64,000 nt of DNA, from positions 186,001 through 250,000 of the forward strand of contig NZ_JAHLKM010000001.1 in the NCBI RefSeq assembly GCF_024449025.1, in the 5' to 3' direction. Each line of letters opens with the position of its first letter. Position 1 is the first letter of the stretch. A program made the position numbers and the translations under genes. The notes beneath the pieces are model-generated. The model was not told the origin of the DNA. It made no database searches and saw only the letters and a list, made by a program, of their open reading frames with translations. This DNA comes from Natronomonas aquatica (GTDB taxonomy: Archaea > Halobacteriota > Halobacteria > Halobacteriales > Haloarculaceae). This document shows positions 58,092 through 64,000 of this stretch, piece by piece.

Positions 58092-59246
58092 TCAGTTCGT
58101 CTCGGTCTCGAGGTCCTCGTCGGGTTCGGCCTCCGGGATCTCTTCGTCCATCTCGGCGATGACGTCGTCGGGGTCCTTGATGTCGGCGGGGTCGGCCCCG
58201 GTCTTGATCGCCTCGGCCTCGGCCTCCATCTCCTCGACGTCCATTTCGGCTTCCTGGTCGATCTGACCGAGGATCTCCTCGATGTCGTCGAGCCCGAGCA
58301 GCTCGCGGGTTTCGGCGTCGAACTCCATCGATTCGAGGAGGTCGGCATCGGTCGCGGCGTCGCCGCCGGTGAGGTGCTTGCCGTACCGGCCCAGAAGCGA
58401 GGTCAGCTCCTGCGGGAGGACGAACGTCGTCGACTCGCCCTGCCCGATCTCCTCGAGTGTCTCCATGCCGCGTTCGATGATGGCGCGTTCGCCCATCGAC
58501 TCGGCGGATTTCGCCCGCAGCACCGTCGAGATCGCATCGCCCTGCGCTTCGAGGATCTGGCTCTGTTTCTCCCCCTGTGCGCGGATGATGTTGGACTGTT
58601 TGTCACCCTCGGCTTTCTCGATCGCCGAGCGGCGCTCGCCCTGTGCCTCGAGAATCATCGCCCGCCGCTTCCGCTCGGCGGAGGTCTGCTGTTCCATCGC
58701 CTGCTGGACGTCCTTCGAGGGGTTGACCTCCCGGACTTCGACCGACTCGACGCGGATCCCCCACTCGTCGGTGGGTTCGTCCAGTTCCTTCCGTATCTTC
58801 GCGTTGATCTCTTGGCGTTTGTTCAGCGTGTCGTCCAGTTCCATATCGCCCAGCACGGCCCGCAGCGTCGTCTGGGCGAGGTTCGAGACGGCCTTCTTGT
58901 AGTCGTCGACCTCCAGGAAGGCCTTCTTTGCGTCCATGACCTTGATGTAGACGACGGCGTCGGCCGTCACCGGCGAGTTGTCGCGGGTGATCGCCTCCTG
59001 TCTGGGGACATCCAGCGTCTGGGTCCGCATGTCGAAGGTGTAGGTCTGTGAGACGAACGGCGGGATGAAACTGATCCCCGGCTCGAGCAGGCGGCGGTAC
59101 TCGCCGAAGACCGTCAGTGCCCGTTTCTCGTAGGCGTTGACGATCTCGACGGCCTGATAGACCGCGACGACGGCGATCACGAGCAAGAGCAAAGCGACGA
59201 ACGGGAACACCGCACCGCCAAACTGGAGGGGTACGAACATACTCAT
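58092..59246 (-). CDS. SPFH (stomatin/prohibitin/flotillin) domain protein
   Basis: 384 residues. One N-terminal membrane helix (about 15-35) and the SPFH domain with YEKRALTVFGEYRRLLEPGISFIPPFVSQTYTFDMRTQTLDVPRQEAITRDNSPVTADAVVYIKV are followed by a long coiled coil rich in Arg/Glu/Ala (EQQTSAERKRRAMILEAQGERRSAIEKAEGDKQ) and an acidic tail. Forms ring-shaped assemblies on membranes. The NfeD-like partner that often adjoins such genes is not seen next to it. Divergent neighbours lie on both sides. Confidence 0.93.
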   Translation of the reverse strand: MSMFVPLQFGGAVFPFVALLLLVIAVVAVYQAVEIVNAYEKRALTVFGEYRRLLEPGISFIPPFVSQTYTFDMRTQTLDVPRQEAITRDNSPVTADAVVYIKVMDAKKAFLEVDDYKKAVSNLAQTTLRAVLGDMELDDTLNKRQEINAKIRKELDEPTDEWGIRVESVEVREVNPSKDVQQAMEQQTSAERKRRAMILEAQGERRSAIEKAEGDKQSNIIRAQGEKQSQILEAQGDAISTVLRAKSAESMGERAIIERGMETLEEIGQGESTTFVLPQELTSLLGRYGKHLTGGDAATDADLLESMEFDAETRELLGLDDIEEILGQIDQEAEMDVEEMEAEAEAIKTGADPADIKDPDDVIAEMDEEIPEAEPDEDLETETN

Positions 59247-59306
59247 CGTTAGGCCGAACAGTGCATAAGGGTTCGGCCGATGTCGGGGGAGAATGGGATC
59301 CGCGCG

Positions 59307-60065
59307 TCACTCGAACCCGATCCGAACCGTGTCGCCGGGCGCCAGCCCGAACGCCTCCTCGCCCCGGCCGCGGTTGACCGCACATTCGACGTTGCCGTGG
59401 CTGCCGACGGTCACGACGGGCGTTCCGGGGTCGGCGTGGGCGTAGGAGGGAACGACAGGCCGTCGCTTTCCGTCGATCTCGACCGTCTCGCGACCGTCGA
59501 GGATTCCACCGGGAACGTTCGTGACGACGTTTCCGAAGCCGTCGACCACCAGGACCGTCCCGACCGCCCGATCGGGGTCGATCTCGGGGTCGGGAAAGGC
59601 GAGGTCGACGATCTCCCCGGCCGGCGAGAGCGGATCGAGCTCAGGGAGGCGATCGGGGGCGACGCCGTGAACGCTCGCCGCCGCGGGAGCGAACACGTCC
59701 CGGCCATGGAACGTCGCACTGCGTGGGTTCTCGGCGGCTATCTCGTAGGCTTCGATACCGCCGGCGCCGGCGAGAGCACGCGCCGGCGGACACAGAACAC
59801 CGTTGTCGGGCCCGACGAGGACGTGCTCGCCGGCGCGGACGACGAGCGCCGAACGGTCGGTGCCGACGCCGGGGTCGACGACGACGAGGTGGACGGCCGG
59901 GGGGAACTCCGGGAGGACCTGGGTCAACCAGAAGGCCGCCGCGGTGACGTCCTGTCGGGGGAAATCGTGGGCGATATCGACGAGACGAACGTCACAGCGG
60001 CGGAGGATCGCGCCCTTCATCGCGGCGGGATACGGTGTCCCGAAGTCGGACGCGAGCGTGATCAT
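59307..60065 (-). CDS. SAM hydroxide adenosyltransferase (DUF62/chlorinase-fluorinase fold)
   Basis: 252 residues. N-terminal ITLASDFGTPYPAAMKGAI, then HLVVVDPGVGTDRSALVV, VGPDNGVL, FHGRDVFAPAAA and the C-terminal VDGFGNVVTN and SHGNVECAVNRG give the family fold. Family enzymes of archaea split S-adenosylmethionine with hydroxide into adenosine and methionine. The start ATG overlaps the stop of the NMN adenylyltransferase gene (ATGA), so both are made together. Possible link: both enzymes handle adenosine nucleotides. Confidence 0.9.
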   Translation of the reverse strand: MITLASDFGTPYPAAMKGAILRRCDVRLVDIAHDFPRQDVTAAAFWLTQVLPEFPPAVHLVVVDPGVGTDRSALVVRAGEHVLVGPDNGVLCPPARALAGAGGIEAYEIAAENPRSATFHGRDVFAPAAASVHGVAPDRLPELDPLSPAGEIVDLAFPDPEIDPDRAVGTVLVVDGFGNVVTNVPGGILDGRETVEIDGKRRPVVPSYAHADPGTPVVTVGSHGNVECAVNRGRGEEAFGLAPGDTVRIGFE

Positions 60066-60604
60066 CGTGAGGGAGTCTCGGGGGCCCCCTCGTCGTTGGC
60101 GTCCGTCGACGTGATCCGTTGGATCCGCTGGACCCCCTCGATCTCGTCGATGACCTCGACGACGGCCTCGGGGACGAGCGACTCCCAGTCGCCGTCGGCG
60201 GCCATCCGCTCGCGGACCTCGGTGCCCTCGAACTCCTCGCGGTGGTACATCGGGGACTGTCTGACCTCGATACCGGCCTCCTCGAAGAGCCGGACGACGA
60301 GAGGGTTGTTCGAGAAGGCGACGTCGAACCGCGGGCTCATCGACTGGACGTGGCTGACCCACACCGAGTTGCGGTTCAGGTCCTCGATCGGCACCGCGTA
60401 GGTCGTCATCTCGAACTCCGCGAGTGCCTTCGTTATCATCATGATCCGTTCGCCGGCGGTGAAGGGGTTCCGGACGGTGTGTGATTGGTCTGCGCTCCCG
60501 ATCCCGACGACGAGTTCGTCGATCTCCTCGCGGATCCGGTCGACCATCGCGTGGTGCCCCTCGTGGTACGGCTGGAACCGCCCGATGTAGAACCCCCGCG
60601 TCAT
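60062..60604 (-). CDS. nadM: Nicotinamide-nucleotide adenylyltransferase
   Basis: 180 residues, archaeal NMNAT. GRFQPYHEGHHAMV (8-21) holds the nucleotidyltransferase HxGH motif in the form H-E-G-H, SADQSHTVRNPFTAGERIMMI follows, and NPLVVRLFEEAG and REEFEGTEVRERM continue the family pattern. Makes NAD from NMN and ATP. A TTTATC box about 24 nt upstream supports the ATG. The C-terminal tail (20 residues) is polar. Confidence 0.95.
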   Translation of the reverse strand: MTRGFYIGRFQPYHEGHHAMVDRIREEIDELVVGIGSADQSHTVRNPFTAGERIMMITKALAEFEMTTYAVPIEDLNRNSVWVSHVQSMSPRFDVAFSNNPLVVRLFEEAGIEVRQSPMYHREEFEGTEVRERMAADGDWESLVPEAVVEVIDEIEGVQRIQRITSTDANDEGAPETPSR

Positions 60605-60774
60605 ACGGGGCGATGCGAGTTGTGCGTTGATAAACCCGGCGGGTCGACTGCGGCGGTGCGAACGTGACCGATCGGGACGTCGCAGTCGTGCGGTTTCGGG
60701 GTGTTCCCTCGGCTGTCACGGGGAGAAAGTATATCAGTTGACGACCCGTCAATAACAGTACTAGCAACGTTTCT

Positions 60775-62976
60775 ATGAGCGACGAAAAAGACCCAAGAGA
60801 GGCCGAGGACGCCGACGAGCGTCGTGGGCCACGGCAGCATCCGTCGGGGAACGCCGACGGAACCGAACCCGAGGAAGGGGCGGGGGACGGCCGCGAGGAC
60901 GGCCCGGAGCGGGCCGGAGGCGACCGGAGCAACGGGGAGACTCCCAACAACTCCCAGCCGAACCGGCCGACCGAGTCCGAACGTACCGGAGCGGAAGAAC
61001 AGCTCGGGGAGGACGAGGAACTCCTCGATGGCTCCGATCTCGGCAGCGAGGTTCACGTCAACAGCGACGTCGAGATCAACGAGGAGGAGGAAGACACCCT
61101 CCTCGGCGGGCTTCAGATCGACTCCAGCGCCGACATCCAGGTTCCGGATCGGCTCGTCGATCAGGTCATCGGACAGGACCACGCCCGCGACATCGTCCTG
61201 AAGGCGGCCAAACAGCGCCGCCACGTGATGATGATCGGCTCGCCCGGGACGGGCAAATCGATGCTCGCGAAGGCGATGAGCCAGCTGCTCCCGAAGGAGG
61301 AACTGCAGGACGTCCTCGTCTATCACAACCCCGACGACGGCAACGAACCGAAGGTCCGGACGGTGCCGGCCGGGAAGGGCGAACAGATCGTTGACGCTCA
61401 CAAGGAGGAAGCCCGCAAGCGAAACCAGATGCGGAGCTTTTTGATGTGGATCATCATCGCCGTCGTCTTCGGCTACGCGATCCTCATCGCCCAGCAGCTC
61501 CTTTTGGGCATTATCGCCGCGGGGATCATCTACCTCGCGTTCAAGTACATGAGCCGCGGCTCCGATTCGATGATCCCGAACCTGCTGGTCAACAACGCCG
61601 ACCAGCAGGTCGCCCCCTTCGAGGACGCCACCGGCGCACACGCCGGCGCCTTGCTCGGCGACGTCCGCCACGACCCCTTCCAGTCCGGCGGCATGGAGAC
61701 GCCCTCTCACGACCGCGTCGAGGCCGGCGGGATCCACAAGGCCAACAAGGGCGTGCTCTTCGTCGACGAGATCAACACCCTCGACATCCGCTCCCAGCAG
61801 AAGCTGATGACCGCGATCCAGGAGGGCGAGTTCTCGATCACCGGCCAGAGCGAGCGCTCCTCGGGCGCGATGGTCCAGACCGAACCCGTCCCGACGGACT
61901 TCGTGATGGTGGCCGCCGGGAACCTCGACGCGATGGAGAACATGCATCCAGCACTCCGTTCCCGTATCAAGGGGTACGGCTACGAGGTCTACATGGACGA
62001 CACCATCGAGGACTCCCCGGAGATGCGCCGCAAGTACGCCCGCTTCGTCGCCCAAGAGGTCGCAAACGACGGCCGGCTGCCACCGTTTACCGACGAGGCG
62101 ATCGAGGAGATCATCCTCGAGGCTCGCCGCCGGGCGGGACGGAAGGGACACCTGACGCTGAAATTCCGGGACCTGGGCGGGCTCGTCCGGGTCTCGGGCG
62201 ACATCGCCCGCGCGGAGGGACGGGAACACACCCGGCGGGATGACGTCCTCGAGGCGAAAGCGCGGTCCCGATCGATCGAACAGCAGCTGGCCGACGACTA
62301 CATCGAGCGCCGCAAGGACTACGAGCTCACCGTCAACGAGGGCGACGTCGTCGGCCGCGTCAACGGGCTAGCGGTCATGGGCGAGGACTCGGGAATCGTC
62401 CTCCCCGTCATGGCCGAGGTCGCCCCCAGCCAGGGGCCCGGCGACGTCATCGCCACCGGCCAACTCAAGGAGATGGCCCAGGAGGCAGTCTCGAACGTCT
62501 CGGCGATCATCAAGAAGTTCTCCGACGAGGACATCTCAGAGAAGGACGTCCACATCCAGTTCGTCCAGGCCGGCGAGGGCGGTGTCGACGGCGACTCGGC
62601 CTCGATCACGGTCGCGACAGCCGTCATCTCGGCGCTGGAGAACATCCCGGTCCGACAGGACATGGCGATGACCGGCTCGCTTTCAGTCCGCGGGGACGTC
62701 CTGCCGGTCGGCGGCGTCACCCACAAGATCGAGGCCGCCGCCAAGTCCGGGCTGGATACGGTGATCATCCCGAAGGCCAACGAGCAGGACGTGATGATCG
62801 AAGACGAGTACAAGGACCAAATCGAGATCGTCCCGGTCTCGCACATCTCCGAAGTACTCGACGTGGCGCTGGCGGGTGAGCCTGCTAAGGACTCGCTGAT
62901 CGATCGTCTGAAGAGCATCACCGGCTCCGCTCTCGAACAGCGTGAGGTCGGGACGACCAACCCGAGCCCCCAGTAA
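60775..62976 (+). CDS. lonB: ATP-dependent membrane protease LonB
   Basis: 733 residues. An acidic, Gly/Asn-rich N-terminal extension of about 90 residues precedes the AAA+ domain with Walker A GSPGTGKS (155-162) and Walker B LFVDEIN. Two membrane helices (about 224-259, FLMWIIIAVVFGYAIL and the next) are inserted in it, as in archaeal LonB. The C-terminal protease domain has S608 in GDSAS and K651 in THKIE. Degrades abnormal and regulatory proteins at the membrane. A TATATC element lies about 40 nt before the ATG. Confidence 0.96.
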   Translation: MSDEKDPREAEDADERRGPRQHPSGNADGTEPEEGAGDGREDGPERAGGDRSNGETPNNSQPNRPTESERTGAEEQLGEDEELLDGSDLGSEVHVNSDVEINEEEEDTLLGGLQIDSSADIQVPDRLVDQVIGQDHARDIVLKAAKQRRHVMMIGSPGTGKSMLAKAMSQLLPKEELQDVLVYHNPDDGNEPKVRTVPAGKGEQIVDAHKEEARKRNQMRSFLMWIIIAVVFGYAILIAQQLLLGIIAAGIIYLAFKYMSRGSDSMIPNLLVNNADQQVAPFEDATGAHAGALLGDVRHDPFQSGGMETPSHDRVEAGGIHKANKGVLFVDEINTLDIRSQQKLMTAIQEGEFSITGQSERSSGAMVQTEPVPTDFVMVAAGNLDAMENMHPALRSRIKGYGYEVYMDDTIEDSPEMRRKYARFVAQEVANDGRLPPFTDEAIEEIILEARRRAGRKGHLTLKFRDLGGLVRVSGDIARAEGREHTRRDDVLEAKARSRSIEQQLADDYIERRKDYELTVNEGDVVGRVNGLAVMGEDSGIVLPVMAEVAPSQGPGDVIATGQLKEMAQEAVSNVSAIIKKFSDEDISEKDVHIQFVQAGEGGVDGDSASITVATAVISALENIPVRQDMAMTGSLSVRGDVLPVGGVTHKIEAAAKSGLDTVIIPKANEQDVMIEDEYKDQIEIVPVSHISEVLDVALAGEPAKDSLIDRLKSITGSALEQREVGTTNPSPQ

Positions 62977-62979
62977 CGC

Positions 62980-63822
62980 GTGCCCCGGTGGGTCGCCTTC
63001 GCGGCGCTCACCCTCTCTTTGCTAACGGTACTTCTGTTTTCGGCGCGGCGCTCCGGACAGTTCGTCGAGGACGCCACGGTCGAGCCGCCCCGGCGGTCCG
63101 GTGCCGGCTTTCCCGACGGCGCCGACCACCTCGAGGCGATCGACGCGTCGACTCCGGGCCCGACTTTTGACCCGGAGTCGGGTCCGGGCCCGACTCCGGG
63201 TCCGGATCCAGAATCCACGGTGAACCGTGTTCCGAAGACTGCCTTGCTCGCGAACGTCGCCGTCTCTCACCTTATTTTCGCGGCCGTCCTTTCGGTCGGG
63301 ATCGTCCTCGCCGGGATCCCGCTGTCGACGCTCGGGATCGGTGGAGACGGTTCCGTTCCGGTGGCGATCGGCCTCGGCGTCGCCGTCGGGCTCGCGATCG
63401 CGACCGGGAACGTCCTGCTCGGGGGGATAGCGAACGCCCTCGAGGCCGATCCGAGCGGCCCGCTCCGGGAACTGCTCGCCCCCGATTCGCCCCGGGGGTG
63501 GGCACTGTTGCTGTTCGTCGTGTTGCCGATCATCGCCGGGTTCGAAGAGCTTCTGTTCCGGGGCGTGTTGATCGGCGCCTTCGCCGCCGGCTTCGGGCTC
63601 TCCCCGTGGGCGCTCGCGGTCGGCTCCTCGGTCGTCTTCGGGGCCGGCCACGGCGCACAGGGGTGGATCGGGATCGCCGCGACCGCACTGCTCGGGTTCG
63701 TCCTGGCGGCGGTCTTCGTCCTGACGGGCAGTCTGCTCGTCGTCGTGATCGCCCACTACATCGTCAACGCCGTCGAGTTCGGCCTCATCGAGGGGCTCGG
63801 CTACGAGCCGTTCGGTGGGTGA
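62980..63822 (+). CDS. CPBP family intramembrane glutamic endopeptidase
   Basis: 280 residues from GTG three bases after the LonB stop. A short N-terminal helix is followed by a proline-rich linker with repeated PGP/PES units (TPGPTFDPESGPGPTPGPDPES). Then come about six membrane helices with E189-E190-LLFR194 (the EExxxR motif), a later F-x-x-x-H motif (FGAGHGAQG) and a final NAVEFGLIEG. These are the catalytic marks of CAAX/bacteriocin-processing enzymes. Probably co-transcribed with lonB; both are membrane proteases. Confidence 0.87.
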   Translation: MPRWVAFAALTLSLLTVLLFSARRSGQFVEDATVEPPRRSGAGFPDGADHLEAIDASTPGPTFDPESGPGPTPGPDPESTVNRVPKTALLANVAVSHLIFAAVLSVGIVLAGIPLSTLGIGGDGSVPVAIGLGVAVGLAIATGNVLLGGIANALEADPSGPLRELLAPDSPRGWALLLFVVLPIIAGFEELLFRGVLIGAFAAGFGLSPWALAVGSSVVFGAGHGAQGWIGIAATALLGFVLAAVFVLTGSLLVVVIAHYIVNAVEFGLIEGLGYEPFGG

Positions 63823-63846
63823 CCGGCCCGAGAACAGTGCCGGCGT

Positions 63847-64000
63847 TTACTGGCTGCCGTCCCCGGACTCCGAATCCACGGAGATTCCGGCCTCGAGGAG
63901 CCCATAAAACGGCGCGGCGCCGGTGTCGACCGCCGGTCGGAACTCGTCGGGGACCGCGTGGGCGTTCCCGTAGAACTCCGATTCGGTCTCCGGCGTCAGA
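63847..64000 (-). CDS. C-terminal fragment of an unknown protein
   Basis: The last 50 or so codons of a gene entering from the right edge. The tail reads ETESEFYGNAHAVPDEFRPAVDTG and ends GLLEAGISVDSESGDGSQ. Composition and codon use fit a haloarchaeal gene. Too short to assign. It converges on the CPBP protease gene, with about 25 nt between stops. Confidence 0.6.
   Translation of the reverse strand, partial: LTPETESEFYGNAHAVPDEFRPAVDTGAAPFYGLLEAGISVDSESGDGSQ

Noticed and set aside
1-64000. tRNA, rRNA, CRISPR, integrase or insertion-sequence transposase genes
   Set aside because: Looked for in gaps and frames; none recognised. Only a MITE-like element is seen.

Overview
The window is a piece of a haloarchaeal (class Halobacteria) chromosome or large replicon. 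GC content is high and the proteins are strongly acidic. Secreted proteins carry twin-arginine signals with lipobox cysteines. Many start codons have a TTTATA-type box about 25 nt upstream and no leader. Genes diagnostic of the group include membrane LonB, the haloarchaeal methylaspartate cycle, an archaeal NMN adenylyltransferase, an Hvo_1808-like surface protein and a protein ending in a PGF-CTERM-like tail. The genus cannot be fixed from the sequence. No rRNA, tRNA or CRISPR array was seen.

Region 1 (1-20545) looks like a sugar-acid catabolic island. It holds a leftward operon (Gfo/Idh dehydrogenase, HpcH/HpaI aldolase, 2-hydroxyacid dehydrogenase fragment), a DctPQM TRAP transporter, a GlcD-type FAD oxidoreductase, three mandelate-racemase-type enolase-superfamily enzymes, a cupin, a second hydroxyacid dehydrogenase, a UspA protein, a second HpcH/HpaI aldolase, a three-gene UxaA-type dehydratase operon and a divergent enolase. 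Read together: uptake of an acid, oxidation, dehydration to a 2-keto-3-deoxy acid, retro-aldol cleavage to pyruvate plus a short aldehyde, then oxidation. The substrate cannot be named. Embedded at 8569-10920 is a tightly overlapped set: solute-binding-like lipoprotein, DsbA-like CxxC lipoprotein, a 20-codon ORF and a membrane protein with an intramembrane CxxC.

Region 2 (20559-33112) is mostly core functions: AspRS, an isochorismatase-family hydrolase, an Hvo_1808-like protein with HExxH, glutaredoxin, a fumarylacetoacetate-hydrolase-family enzyme, HemL, an Lrp/AsnC regulator, an ammonium transporter fused to a P-II domain, HemB, a cysteine-less MGMT-like protein and an SppA/DUF4350-like pair.

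Region 3 (33202-39798) is a leftward dppABCDF-type peptide ABC transporter operon. Region 4 (39902-47551) carries methylaspartate-cycle genes for acetyl-CoA assimilation (CoA-transferase, glutamate mutase S and E, methylaspartate ammonia-lyase, mesaconyl-CoA hydratase). It also has an AIR-synthase-like pseudogene, a PhaB-type reductase and a divergent small winged-helix regulator separated by a perfect 9-bp inverted repeat. The regulator's stop codon lies inside the terminal inverted repeat of a 114-bp MITE-like element.

Region 5 (47694-64000) holds a phosphohexomutase, an operon of flavin-reductase-like, M20 peptidase and P-loop genes, a YkgJ zinc/iron cluster protein, a TRAM protein, secreted proteins, and a convergent pair sharing one ectodomain (one cell-wall anchored, one a membrane-bound winged-helix regulator). 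It ends with small regulators, an SPFH protein, SAM hydroxide adenosyltransferase plus NMN adenylyltransferase, LonB, a CPBP protease and a fragment at the right edge.

Most notable: the two large UxaA paralogs have lost complementary conserved motifs, the enolase paralog has changed active-site residues, the thiol-redox quartet is translationally coupled, helically phased TTAA-type repeats lie upstream of two surface-protein genes, and a MITE-like element ends a regulator gene.
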